A DNA stretch of 64,000 nt, taken from positions 62,001 to 126,000 of the forward strand of contig JASJCJ010000001.1 in assembly GCA_030066045.1 (NCBI GenBank), given 5' to 3'. Source of the DNA: Calothrix sp. MO_167.B12. Its GTDB lineage: Bacteria > Cyanobacteriota > Cyanobacteriia > Cyanobacteriales > Nostocaceae. The position numbers were made by a program, and so were the translations under genes. Below are positions 10,748-21,048 of this stretch, one piece after another. Below the pieces are notes generated by a model, which was not told where the DNA came from, did no database searches, and was given only the letters and a program-made list of their open reading frames with translations. Position 1 is the stretch's first letter. Every line of letters begins with the position of its first letter.

Positions 10748-11938
10748 ATGGCTAATTTGAATATTTTGTTTTTAGTTCCTCACCCTTTTTATCAAGAAAG
10801 GGGGTCGCCAATTGCAGATAAAATGGTTTTACGAGTTTTATCTGAGAGACAAGAAAATGTTGATGTTGTGACTTATCCTGAAGGTGTAGATATCAACTAT
10901 AAGAATATTCAATTATACAGAGTTATTCAATTACCATTTATTACTGGTGTCAGACCAGGCTTCTCCTGGAAAAAAATAATATATGATATTTTAATTTTCC
11001 TCAAAACGACTCAACTAATCTTAAACAGGAAATACCATCTAATTCATGCAGTAGAGGAAACAGTATTTATAGCTCTCTTTTTTAAAGCTATATTCAATAT
11101 TCCTTATGTCTATGATATGGATTCTTCTCTAGCTCAACAAATCATTGAAAAGTACGCTTGCTTATTACCATTTAAAGCTATTTTTCAATGGTTTGAAAGG
11201 ATAGCCGTGAAAAATGCAGAAGTAGTAATACCAGTTTGCTCTGCTCTGGCAGATGATATTGCAAGATACCGGCCGAAAAAAGTGATGGTGCTTCCGGACG
11301 TTTCCCTTTTGACATAAAACATCAAAATTATGCAAAATCTCAAAACTGAATTGAATATTCAGAATTTGACATTAATGTATGTAGGTAATCTAGAAAGTTA
11401 TCAGGGTATTGATTTACTTTTAGATAGTTTTGCATTAATCATTAATCAAACGGATAAAGTCGATCTAGTAATCATTGGTGGAGAATCCACGGATATTCTG
11501 AAATACCAAATCAAAACAAGAGAACTTCGCATCGAGCATAAGGTACATTTTTGTGGTTCTCAACCTACTAACAAATTGGGCTTATATCTTTCTCAAGCTG
11601 ACATTTTGGTATCTCCCAGAATTAAAGGAAAGAATACACCGATGAAAATATATTCATATCTCGATAGTGGTAAGCCTGTTGTGGCAACTAATTTATTAAC
11701 CCATACTCAAGTTATGAATAATCGGGTTGCTATACTTGCAAACCCCAATGCACAAGATTTTTCTCAAGGTATCCTCAGTCTGATAGATGACTATAATCTC
11801 AGATTAAAACTTGGGAATGCAGGGAAAAAGTTAGTGCAAGAAAAACATAGTTACCAAGCTTTTAGCCAAAAATTAAATACTTTGTATGATTATCTTAGAT
11901 TAGAAATATCTAATAATAGTAGAGTATTCATCCCATAA
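10748..11938 (+). pseudogene. Glycosyltransferase family 4 split by an in-frame TAA (11315-11317)
   Basis: ORFs 10748-11317 and 11330-11938 are in the same frame. The first looks like a GT4 N-domain and ends LPDVSLLT; the second continues as a C-domain with LMYVGNLESYQGIDLLL. Confidence 0.7.
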
Positions 11939-12061
11939 TCAATCTAAATGATTGGTATTTAATCTATTTAAAATTCAATTTATTTATTTTTTGCATCTTT
12001 GATTTAGGGGTGCAAAATTTTTCTATTTTATACTTGATTTTACTATCTATAAAAAGCTTAT

Positions 12062-13735
12062 ATGAAGAGAAATTTAACAGAGCTAACATCTCACATTTAT
12101 GACTTGCTTATAGTGGGTGGTGGTATTTACGGAGCGTGCATTGCATGGGAAGCTAGTTTACGTGGTTTGTCAGTTGCTTTAGTGGAAAAAGCAGATTTTG
12201 GTGCAGCGACTTCTGCCAATAGTTTAAAAATCATCCACGGAGGTTTACGTTATCTACAAAACGCCGATTTTAAGCGGATGCGCGAATCGATTCGGGAACG
12301 AACTACTCTCATGCGAATAGCACCCCATTTAATTCATCCGCTACCAGTGCTTATTCCTACTTATGGTCATGGAATGAAGGGGAAGGAAGCATTAAGATTA
12401 GCGATGGGCATTAATGATATTATTAGTTGCGATCGCAATCAAATAAAAGATCCACAAAAGCATATCCCCAATGGTTGGGTAATTTCTCAGCAGGAGTGTC
12501 AGCAGTTGCTCCCCGGTATTCCCTATCAGGGATTAACAGGAGGAGCTATTTTCCATGATGCTCAAGTTTACAACTCCGAACGACTGACGATTTCGTTTTT
12601 GCATTCAGCAGTCAAAAAAGGTGCTAATATCGCTAATTATGTCCAAGCCACGGGATTTCTACAAATAGGAAATCGGATCAGTGGTATTACAGCTCAAGAC
12701 TCCCTCAGTGGGAATCAGTTTGAGATTCGTGCCAGAATGGTTGTTAATACCTCTGGTCCTTGGATAAATCGGGTTCTGGACTTAGTAGAAGAATCCCGAG
12801 AACGCTCCCAAGTTGCTTTAGCTAGGGCGATGAATTTAGTCATCCGTCGCCCCCTTTCTCCAGACTATGCTGTGGGAATTTCTAATCGAAATAGTAACTC
12901 TGCTACTAATAAAGGTAATCGTTTACTGTTTATGGCTCCCTGGCGCGGACACACCTTGATTGGTACCGACTATACGATCTGGGATGGAAAACTGGATGAA
13001 TTTCAGATTAGCGAATCCGAAATTCAAGGCTTTTTGACAGAAATTAACCAAGCATATCCATCAGCTAAACTAACTAGAGACGATGTTTCCTTCGTTCATG
13101 GTGGCTTGCTTCCTCGAATAGGAGTAGATCCCAAAAATGGCGAACCTATTCTTGCCAAACACTATCAAATTTGCGAGCATCGCTCTGCGGCAGGGTTAAT
13201 ATCTGTGGTGGGGGTGAAATATACAACTGCTAGGGATGTTGCTCAAAAAGTTGTTGACAGGGTATTTCAATCTTGGGGTCAAAAACCACCACAGTCTCTT
13301 TCATCGGTCACTCCCATTCATGGAGGGGAAATTGACAATTTTGCGGAATTTTTACAAAATGCGATCGCCAAAAAACCCCATGAATTAAGTGAAGGTAATA
13401 TACATTCCTTAGTATACAATCATGGTTCTGCTTACCCACAAGTACTAAAGTACCTTAACAATCAATTTGAGTCAGATAAAGCACCTGTAGATAAGTATAG
13501 TATGCTCAAAGCTGAAGTTCTACATGCACTGCGAGAAGAAATGGCACAAAAATTAAGTGATGTTATCTTTCGCCGCACAGAACTAAGTAGTGTTGGATAC
13601 CCAGGAGATGAAGTTCTTCAAGTTTGTGTTAAAACTATAGCTACAGAATTGGGATGGAGCTACACTAAAATTCAGCAGGAGTTACAAGAAGTAAATAAGA
13701 TTTTCAGAAGTACATCTCCTATGCATATATACTGA
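12062..13735 (+). CDS. FAD-dependent glycerol-3-phosphate dehydrogenase/oxidase family
   Basis: YDLLIVGGGIYGACIAWEASLRGLSVALVEKADFGAATSANSLKIIHGGLRYLQ. Confidence 0.85.
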   Translation: MKRNLTELTSHIYDLLIVGGGIYGACIAWEASLRGLSVALVEKADFGAATSANSLKIIHGGLRYLQNADFKRMRESIRERTTLMRIAPHLIHPLPVLIPTYGHGMKGKEALRLAMGINDIISCDRNQIKDPQKHIPNGWVISQQECQQLLPGIPYQGLTGGAIFHDAQVYNSERLTISFLHSAVKKGANIANYVQATGFLQIGNRISGITAQDSLSGNQFEIRARMVVNTSGPWINRVLDLVEESRERSQVALARAMNLVIRRPLSPDYAVGISNRNSNSATNKGNRLLFMAPWRGHTLIGTDYTIWDGKLDEFQISESEIQGFLTEINQAYPSAKLTRDDVSFVHGGLLPRIGVDPKNGEPILAKHYQICEHRSAAGLISVVGVKYTTARDVAQKVVDRVFQSWGQKPPQSLSSVTPIHGGEIDNFAEFLQNAIAKKPHELSEGNIHSLVYNHGSAYPQVLKYLNNQFESDKAPVDKYSMLKAEVLHALREEMAQKLSDVIFRRTELSSVGYPGDEVLQVCVKTIATELGWSYTKIQQELQEVNKIFRSTSPMHIY

Positions 13736-13765
13736 AATATTCTACTAAAGTATTAATACTGATGC

Positions 13766-13821
13766 TTTAGGCTTGTAATCACAATATACTTGTGTAAATA
13801 AAGCCTAAAACCAGATTTTTT
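13766..13821 (+). terminator. Two-tier hairpin plus T-run, probable terminator after the G3P dehydrogenase gene
   Basis: TTTAGGCTT(13766-13774)..AAGCCTAAA(13801-13809) encloses CACAA-TATAC-TTGTG; followed by ATTTTTTG. Confidence 0.55.
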
Positions 13822-13885
13822 GCTTGGATATGTAGGTGGTTTAATAAGTTACATTACCGCTCATATGATGTCTGTTCTAATAACC

Positions 13886-13960
13886 GTCATTGCGAGTGTA
13901 GGGAAGCAATATCAAAAACCCTATGATTGCGTCCTTTCAGTCTGTTCCACTCACAATGAC
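13886..13960. repeat. REP-like palindromic element (GTCATTGCGAGTG ... CACTCACAATGAC)
   Basis: 13-nt inverted ends with one mismatch, internal GGGAAGCAAT; resembles the GTCATTGCGAG..GAAGCAAT repeat widespread in bacteria. Confidence 0.6.
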
Positions 13961-14342
13961 ATATTCAGGGTGATTTGCCGGGTATCATATACTTATATAA
14001 CTATCAACAAAATTTTCAACCAAAAAATCTCAAAAATATAATCAGCATTCCATTTTGTAGATGACTTTATACCTTGAGAGATACTAAATTCTATTTCCTG
14101 AATAACTTATCTCTTAATATTATTTGTGAATTCAATAATTAATGGATGTAAAAATTAATCCGTTTTCTACAGACACAAAGAGACTAATTTATAAATTTAC
14201 ATGAATTTTGAGGTAAGCGAGGTACACCAATTACGGGATAGCTTTTAATCCTTGGAATTCGAATTGAATACTTTACCTCATAAACATCGAATCTGCTTTA
14301 TTATTGTGTCTATTGATAGAAAATAGGGATATTAACCTTATC

Positions 14343-14491
14343 AGGACTTACGCAACTGGCACATTTCACCTCAAACTGTCACATAGTAGTGATTTATCTA
14401 TAATGCTTATAAATCAAGGAATATAGAGTTTGATACCAAATTTAAGTATGTGTGCCAGTTGCCATAATTTTGTGACGCTTGCGTAAGTCCT
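14343..14491. mobile_element. MITE-like element, TIR AGGACTTACGCAA
   Basis: AGGACTTACGCAA at 14343-14355, reverse complement at 14479-14491; second inverted pair ACTGGCACA (14355-14363)/TGTGCCAGT (14451-14459). Confidence 0.6.
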
Positions 14492-14528
14492 ACTTATAAA
14501 GACTAAGTTATTCATGTTGTGTTAAATT

Positions 14529-15068
14529 ATGCCATCCCCAATAGCTCATTCAGTGTCTGGATATATACTTGGCAAGATTTTACCTTGGGAATACACCAAA
14601 GTTTCCAGACATGAAAAATTATACTTGCAGCTATATACTATCTTTGTTGCTATTTTCGCTGATTTTGATTTTATTCCTCAACTACTTACAGGAGAAAAAT
14701 TTCATCGTGGTCTGACGCATAGCATATTTTTTTCTTTTATATTTAGTAGTATTGTCGCATTTTTTATTAGTAATCGTTGGAATAAATCATATAAGCAAAT
14801 ATTTATATTTACATTTATCATATATTGTTCTCATTTATCCTTAGATTTTTTCACTGCTGGTGGAAAAGGGATGCAGTTATTTTTACCTTTTACTAATAGT
14901 TTCTTTAAATCACCAATACCTATTTTCCCTCCTGTAAAGCATTCAAGTGGTCTATGGGAACTTAGTCATATTATTACTCTTAGTTTTGAGTTAATTTATT
15001 CAGCCTTACTTGTTCTCGGATTATCATATTGGCAAAGATTTAAAACTCATCATAAAACTAGATTATGA
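14529..15068 (+). CDS. Metal-dependent hydrolase, YdjM/DUF457-like membrane protein
   Basis: MPSPIAHSVSGYILGK, FADFDFIPQLL, FHRGLTHSIFFS, CSHLSLDFFTAGGKG. Confidence 0.75.
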   Translation: MPSPIAHSVSGYILGKILPWEYTKVSRHEKLYLQLYTIFVAIFADFDFIPQLLTGEKFHRGLTHSIFFSFIFSSIVAFFISNRWNKSYKQIFIFTFIIYCSHLSLDFFTAGGKGMQLFLPFTNSFFKSPIPIFPPVKHSSGLWELSHIITLSFELIYSALLVLGLSYWQRFKTHHKTRL

Positions 15069-15928
15069 GTACAAATATGAATGAATTGAAAAATCATACC
15101 TTAAGTAACTCTTCCCCTGATGATCAATTAATAATTGCAGATGCTCATGTCCATATTTATGACTGCTTTCAACTAGATAAGTTACTCAATTCAGCCTTAA
15201 ATAATTTTACAAATCATGCTCAAAAACTGACATCAACAGATAACTTTACATCAATTCTATTTTTATCAGATATTCATAACCAAGAAACTTTTCAGCAGCT
15301 AAAAAAATATTCCCAAAGTAATTATCACATAAATAATTGGACATTTCATTATACCCAAGAAAAATTATCACTATATGCTCGTAATCAAAATAATCAAATC
15401 ATTGTTTTAATTGCTGGTCGCCAAATAATAACTGCCGAGAAACTTGAGGTCTTAGCACTAATAACAGAGCAAACCTTTGAAGAAGGTCTATCTCTAGAAG
15501 TGACAATTAAAGAAATCATAGCAGCAGGAGGAATACCTGTACTTCCTTGGGGTGTTGGCAAATGGATAGGGAAGCGAGGTAAAACTTTAAGTAATCTTTT
15601 GAAAAATAATATACATTCTATACTTTTTCTAGGTGACAATAGTAATCGTCCAGGATTTTGGTTCCGACCTTTTTATTTACAACTAGCCAAAAAACAAGGA
15701 ATACAAATTTTACCGGGAACCGATCCACTACCATTAGCTTCTGAATGCAGCCGTCCAGGGAGTTTTGGATTTATGGTTCGGGGTAGATTGAATTATGAAG
15801 AGCCTGGAAAGCATATCAAGCAAATACTACTTTATTCAAAAACAAATATTCAGACTTATGGCTATTTGGAGTCACCTTGGAGGTTTATTCGTAATCAATT
15901 GGCTATGAGATTAGGAGAGATATTCTAA
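15065..15928 (+). CDS. PHP/amidohydrolase-like hypothetical protein
   Basis: LIIADAHVHIYDCF N-terminal metal-binding-like motif; ILPGTDPLPL; start overlaps the previous stop by 4 nt. Confidence 0.5.
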   Translation: MSTNMNELKNHTLSNSSPDDQLIIADAHVHIYDCFQLDKLLNSALNNFTNHAQKLTSTDNFTSILFLSDIHNQETFQQLKKYSQSNYHINNWTFHYTQEKLSLYARNQNNQIIVLIAGRQIITAEKLEVLALITEQTFEEGLSLEVTIKEIIAAGGIPVLPWGVGKWIGKRGKTLSNLLKNNIHSILFLGDNSNRPGFWFRPFYLQLAKKQGIQILPGTDPLPLASECSRPGSFGFMVRGRLNYEEPGKHIKQILLYSKTNIQTYGYLESPWRFIRNQLAMRLGEIF

Positions 15929-16079
15929 AACAGCAATACAAGTATTTATACTAGTTTGTATGAAAGTTAGAATAGATTGAAAAACTGAAATTACAGAATA
16001 TTAATTATTAATTTACTGCCTTTTATCTTTTGCTATACGTGCAAATTAATCAAACCAATATATATACAATCGATCAAAA

Positions 16080-17066
16080 ATGCCTAAAGTTTTAGTTACA
16101 GGTGGAAAAGGTTTTCTTGGGAGTCATATAGTTTCTCGTTTATCTGCAAATGGAGAAACAGTAAAAATACTTGCACACCCTAGAGGTAAGGATAAACAGT
16201 CCCAAAATACCATAGAAAGCAATACTATTTGGGGAGATATCAGAGATTGTCAAGCTGTTGAGAAAGCAGTGGAGGGAGTTGATAGTATCATTCATGTGGT
16301 ATCAAATTTTCGTAGAGGTGGCTCAGATAAAAAAGAAGCTTATGCCGTTAATGTTGAAGGTACAAAAAATGTCCTAGAAGCAGCAAAAAAATATGGAGTT
16401 CAACATTTAATTCACTGTAGTACCATTGGTGTACATGGTACAGTTTTAGAAATTCCAGCTAATGAAAATACTCCTTTTAATCCAACCGATCTTTATCAGG
16501 AAACAAAATTAATTGCAGAGAAGTTAGTTTGTGATTTTCATAAACAGACAGGTTTACCAACAACTGTCATCCGTCCAATTTCATTGTTTGGACCAGGAGA
16601 CATAAGAATGCTGAAATTATTTCGCTTAATCAAAAAAGGTCGGTTTGTAATTATTGGTGATGGGAAAGTTCTGTTTCATCCATCTTATGTTGATGATGTT
16701 GTCAGTGGTTTTACCCTCTGTCTGAATAATGAAAAAGCTATAGGGGAAGCCTTTATTATTGGTGGTGAAGGATATCTGACATTAAATGAGTTATGTCAAA
16801 TAATTGCGGATGAACTGAATGTAAAACCACCGCAAATGAAAATCCCTATAACTCCTGTTCTTGAATTAGCGACTGCTTGTGAAAAGATTTGCGAGCCTTT
16901 TGGTATTCAACCACCCTTACACAGACGTAGAGTGAGCTTCTTCCAAAATAATCGGGCTTTTTCTATTGAAAAAGTTAAGAGTGTATTAGGATATAAACCT
17001 CAATATTCTATAAAAGAAGGTATTCAAAAAACAATCCATTGGTACAAGTCACATGGATGGCTCTAA
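16080..17066 (+). CDS. NAD-dependent epimerase/dehydratase (extended SDR)
   Basis: VLVTGGKGFLGSHIVSRL, YQETKLIAEKLV, VIRPISLFGPGD. Confidence 0.88.
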   Translation: MPKVLVTGGKGFLGSHIVSRLSANGETVKILAHPRGKDKQSQNTIESNTIWGDIRDCQAVEKAVEGVDSIIHVVSNFRRGGSDKKEAYAVNVEGTKNVLEAAKKYGVQHLIHCSTIGVHGTVLEIPANENTPFNPTDLYQETKLIAEKLVCDFHKQTGLPTTVIRPISLFGPGDIRMLKLFRLIKKGRFVIIGDGKVLFHPSYVDDVVSGFTLCLNNEKAIGEAFIIGGEGYLTLNELCQIIADELNVKPPQMKIPITPVLELATACEKICEPFGIQPPLHRRRVSFFQNNRAFSIEKVKSVLGYKPQYSIKEGIQKTIHWYKSHGWL

Positions 17067-17112
17067 ATTCATAAAATTACCAAAATAAAGCCGTATTAAG
17101 ATGTGAGACAAG

Positions 17113-18963
17113 ATGCAAAAAGAAATAAAACAAGCTATTAAAAATACCATTTCCAATCCAGAACTTTTTAAGCATTTAAAATTATTTCATCAGGAAGAAG
17201 TAAATTCCTTAGATATTGACATAATTAATAAGCAAGTTAAAAAAATAAATAAGTATCCATCGGTAAAAATTGCTTATGTAGGAAATTATACAATTGAACC
17301 TCTTCCAGCTTATGTGTGTGCTCTATCTGCTATAGAATGTATGATAGTTGGAGAATATGTTGGCAATTATAATCAATATTTTCAAGAATTATTAAACACT
17401 AATTCAGGATTAATTCAATACAAGCCTGACATAATTTATCTAGCTCTTTCGGTTCGTCAATTTTCTCCTGAAGTTTATTATCAATTTTCTAGTTTGTCTA
17501 TTGATAAAAGAAAAGAATATTTAAATTATATTATCTCACACATATCAGATTGGGTAAAAATTACACTTAATAATACCAATGCGACTCTCCTGTTAAGTAA
17601 TTTTGTCAGGCCTAATTTTCATACTGCTGGAATTGCTGATATACATCAAGAATATGGAGAATCTGAATTTTATTTTGAGCTCAATCTGGCACTTATAAGA
17701 TTATTTCGCAATGAATCAAGAGTTCATATATTTGATATTGATAGATTAGCATCACGTTTTGGAAAATCTCAAGCTTATGATTCCAAGATGTATTATTTAG
17801 CAAAAATGGAATGGAAAGAACAATTTATTTCTGTAATTGCTCAAGAAATTATTAGGTATATTAAAGCTAGTCAAAATCTTGCCAAGAAATGTTTGGTTTT
17901 AGATTTGGATAATACTTTGTGGGGAGGGATAGTTGGTGAAGATGGTGTAGGAAATATAAAAATTGGTTATGGTGATCCTGTAGGGGAAGCTTTTCTTGAA
18001 TTTCAACACAAAATTAAAGCAATAAAAGATAGAGGAATTATTCTGTGTCTTTGTAGCAAAAACAATTTAGAAGATGCCTTGGAAGTATTTGAAAAAAGGC
18101 CAGAAATGCCTCTTAAAAAAAATGATTTCTCTGTAATGGAAATTAATTGGAATCCTAAGCATGAAAATATTAAGAAGATTGCTAAAAGTTTAAATATAGG
18201 TACAGATAGTATCGTATTCATTGACGATAATCCAGCAGAGTGTAGTTTGGTTAGTCAAATGATTCCTGAAGTAAAAACAATATTACTTCCATCTAACCCT
18301 GTTGACTATCCAAAAATCATAGACCAAATAGATTATTTTGAAAAATTACACATTCTTCAAGATGATGTGCAAAAATCTACTCAGTATTTACAAAATCAAC
18401 AAAGAGAAGATGCTAAAAATAAGATAGGTGATTTAATAAGCTATTTAAAAAGCTTAGAGACAGTAATTACTATTCGCCAGGCAACAAGAGATGATTTACC
18501 ACGTGTTCATCAGTTGTTTGCAAAAACAAATCAATTTAATTTGACTACAATTCGTTATTCTATAGGAGAAGTTGAGCAATTTTTACAAAATACTAATTAT
18601 GATTTAACTGTCATATCAGCTAGGGATAAATTTGGAAAGTTAGGTACTATAGCACTTTATTTACTCAAATTTGACAAAAATAACATAGAGATAGATAGTT
18701 TGGTAATGAGCTGTAGAGCCATGGGTAGAGGTGTAGAAACTGCTGTAATAAATTACATTAAAACTAAATATTTGGTAGGTAAAAATCCGCTCAGTATAAT
18801 AGCAAAATATATTCCTAGTCAAAAAAATAAACCTGTTGAATATTTTTTGGACAAGCAAGGTTTTTCTCTTCTAGAGGAACAAACTAATGGTACAAAAAAT
18901 TATCTAATACAAACAGATAATGTAAATTTACTAGATTGTTCTTGGATTCAAGTGGTTAGTTAA
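17113..18963 (+). CDS. FkbH-like HAD-IIIC family protein
   Basis: KCLVLDLDNTLWGGIVGEDGVGNIKIG, SIVFIDDNPAECSLV, C-terminal GNAT-like region DLPRVHQLFAKTNQFNLTTIRYS. Confidence 0.88.
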   Translation: MQKEIKQAIKNTISNPELFKHLKLFHQEEVNSLDIDIINKQVKKINKYPSVKIAYVGNYTIEPLPAYVCALSAIECMIVGEYVGNYNQYFQELLNTNSGLIQYKPDIIYLALSVRQFSPEVYYQFSSLSIDKRKEYLNYIISHISDWVKITLNNTNATLLLSNFVRPNFHTAGIADIHQEYGESEFYFELNLALIRLFRNESRVHIFDIDRLASRFGKSQAYDSKMYYLAKMEWKEQFISVIAQEIIRYIKASQNLAKKCLVLDLDNTLWGGIVGEDGVGNIKIGYGDPVGEAFLEFQHKIKAIKDRGIILCLCSKNNLEDALEVFEKRPEMPLKKNDFSVMEINWNPKHENIKKIAKSLNIGTDSIVFIDDNPAECSLVSQMIPEVKTILLPSNPVDYPKIIDQIDYFEKLHILQDDVQKSTQYLQNQQREDAKNKIGDLISYLKSLETVITIRQATRDDLPRVHQLFAKTNQFNLTTIRYSIGEVEQFLQNTNYDLTVISARDKFGKLGTIALYLLKFDKNNIEIDSLVMSCRAMGRGVETAVINYIKTKYLVGKNPLSIIAKYIPSQKNKPVEYFLDKQGFSLLEEQTNGTKNYLIQTDNVNLLDCSWIQVVS

Positions 18964-18978
18964 TTAAAGGATAAAATA

Positions 18979-19218
18979 ATGCAGAATAACACTGAAAAAC
19001 AAATTAAAGAAATAATGTCCGAAATTCTGGAAGTAGAAGAAGATAGTATAACTGATGAATTTAGTCCAGAACATACTGAAGTTTGGGATTCACTTAATAA
19101 TCTCAAAATGGTTACTGCTCTAGAAGAAAATTTTAAAATCAGCTTGACTATGGAGGAAATAAATTCCATGGTTGATTTTGCAAGAATTAAAAATGTTATT
19201 TGTAAGTATGTCAAATAA
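18979..19218 (+). CDS. Acyl carrier protein
   Basis: 79 aa, EVWDSLNNLKMVTALEENFKISLTMEE with DSL phosphopantetheine attachment site. Confidence 0.88.
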   Translation: MQNNTEKQIKEIMSEILEVEEDSITDEFSPEHTEVWDSLNNLKMVTALEENFKISLTMEEINSMVDFARIKNVICKYVK

Positions 19219-19233
19219 TTACTATTGTAGAAT

Positions 19234-20859
19234 ATGAAAACATTAGGTGTTAGATTTCAAATTTCTGCAGAGATGGTGAAGGATTTCGCAGAATTGACAG
19301 GTGACTATAATTCACTACACATGGATGAAGAGTTTGCCAGAAAATCAAAGTACAGGCAACGAATAGTACATGGAATGTTGCCTTTTAGTTTTATTGCTCT
19401 TCTCCAGAATGATTTTCCCAACAACCAGATTGAGTTTTTAAGTTTTGATACCAACTTTCGTCGACCCATTTTCGTGGGTGATGAAATTAAACTTGAGATC
19501 ACATATTCAAACTCTAAAAATGAAAATTATGAATATCAAGCACTGTGGTATAGGTTCGGAACTCAAGATATTTTGATCAAATCTAGAGGAAATTTTAGTC
19601 TGATTAATCTGAGCCATTTACCAGAAGCACTGAGTCACAATAAAAACTGTTTTGTTCTAGATGAACTATTTGAAAATACGTATACAATTCAAGATATAGT
19701 TGATAAAAAAGGTGAATTTAATCTCTTAATCGATACAGTACTGACTCGTAGATATAAAGACTATATCTTTATGAGTGGGTTATTGCATCCAAGTGATGAT
19801 ATTTATATGTGCAAGAACCTAGCTGCTACTCTTCTATTATCTAGTTTGGTCGGTATGAAGTTGCCAGGCAGATATGCTACTTTTGCAAAGTTTATATTTT
19901 CTTTTCAAGAAAATATTAATACTGAAGATTTTTATAAACTTAGTGGTGAGGTCAATAAAGTTTCTGCTAAGAGCGAGTCACTGGAAATTGTAACGACTCT
20001 TGCAAATAATAACAAAGTTATTGCTAACGGAAAACTAAGTGTAACAGTAAATACTCCACCCCGACAAACCATAAGTTGTGAGGAAATCAGATCTAATTAC
20101 TTAGATATGAATCTTAAGGATAAAGTAATTATCATCACCGGTGCAAGTCGAGGAATTGGTGCAGCTACAGCAAAACTTTTTGCAATGCATGAAGCTAAAG
20201 TTGTTATTAATTATTACAGAGGTAAGCAAGATGCTGAATTGATAGTTAAGGAAATTGAACAATTTGGTGGAAATGCTATTGCATTACAATGTGATATTCG
20301 AGATGAGATTCAGGTTGTAGATTTAATTAGTGATGTTGTTGAGAAATTTGGTACTATCAATATTTTAGTTAATAATGCAGTCAAAGAATTTATTCCTAAA
20401 AAACTCTTACAAATTGGGTGGAACGACTATTTAAGTGAATTAGAAGTTTCTTTAAAAGGGATGCATAATTTATGTAAACAAGTTATCCCCATATTTCAAG
20501 AGCAACGGGGAGGAAAAATTATTAATTTATCGACTACGACTGTTGATAATCCAGTAACTGGTCAAAACCAATATATAACAGCAAAAAGTGCTGTTGTGGG
20601 TTATACAAAAAGTCTAGCGAGAGAACTGGCTGGATCTAATATTCAAGTTAATCTTGTAACTCCGAATATGACTGATACAGATCTCATTGCTTGTATTCCT
20701 TCAGAATTTGCTAAAAAAATAGCTTCAGAAAGAGCATTTGGCAGAAATTTACAGCCAATCGAGGTCGCTCAAAGTATTTTGTTTTTAGCTTCAAGCTGGT
20801 CAAACTCTATAACAGGTCAGAAAGTTGTACTTAATCTAGGAGAATTACCTTTTGGATAA
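19234..20859 (+). CDS. Fusion: MaoC-like (likely double hot-dog) dehydratase + SDR oxidoreductase
   Basis: Hydratase motif LTGDYNSLHMDEEFARKSKYRQRIVHGML; SDR GASRGIGAATAK, LVNNAV, QYITAKSA (YxxxK). Confidence 0.82.
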   Translation: MKTLGVRFQISAEMVKDFAELTGDYNSLHMDEEFARKSKYRQRIVHGMLPFSFIALLQNDFPNNQIEFLSFDTNFRRPIFVGDEIKLEITYSNSKNENYEYQALWYRFGTQDILIKSRGNFSLINLSHLPEALSHNKNCFVLDELFENTYTIQDIVDKKGEFNLLIDTVLTRRYKDYIFMSGLLHPSDDIYMCKNLAATLLLSSLVGMKLPGRYATFAKFIFSFQENINTEDFYKLSGEVNKVSAKSESLEIVTTLANNNKVIANGKLSVTVNTPPRQTISCEEIRSNYLDMNLKDKVIIITGASRGIGAATAKLFAMHEAKVVINYYRGKQDAELIVKEIEQFGGNAIALQCDIRDEIQVVDLISDVVEKFGTINILVNNAVKEFIPKKLLQIGWNDYLSELEVSLKGMHNLCKQVIPIFQEQRGGKIINLSTTTVDNPVTGQNQYITAKSAVVGYTKSLARELAGSNIQVNLVTPNMTDTDLIACIPSEFAKKIASERAFGRNLQPIEVAQSILFLASSWSNSITGQKVVLNLGELPFG

Positions 20860-20866
20860 AAAACTC

Positions 20867-20995
20867 GGCGTTGCTGAATGGAAGTATGAATTTACATTTT
20901 TCAATCTTATTGAAGAACGATTTTATCCTTTAACAAAGCAGCACTCCGTGCATAAGATTGCGCGAACTTAATTTATACCTGGATTTAGCAACGCC
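20867..20995. mobile_element. MITE-like element, TIR GGCGTTGCTRAAT
   Basis: GGCGTTGCTGAAT at 20867-20879 and ATTTAGCAACGCC at 20983-20995 (12/13 inverted match). Confidence 0.55.
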
Positions 20996-21048
20996 AAAAA
21001 CTCAATATAATTATTACTTTTTTTCTCTAAAAAAGAGAAATTATAGAA

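Noticed and set aside
13820-14041. 73-aa ORF after the G3P dehydrogenase gene
   Set aside because: Reads through a REP-like palindrome (GTCATTGCGAG...); no recognisable protein features
18960-19214. 84-aa ORF antisense to the ACP
   Set aside because: Fully overlaps a well-supported ACP on the + strand; antisense artefact
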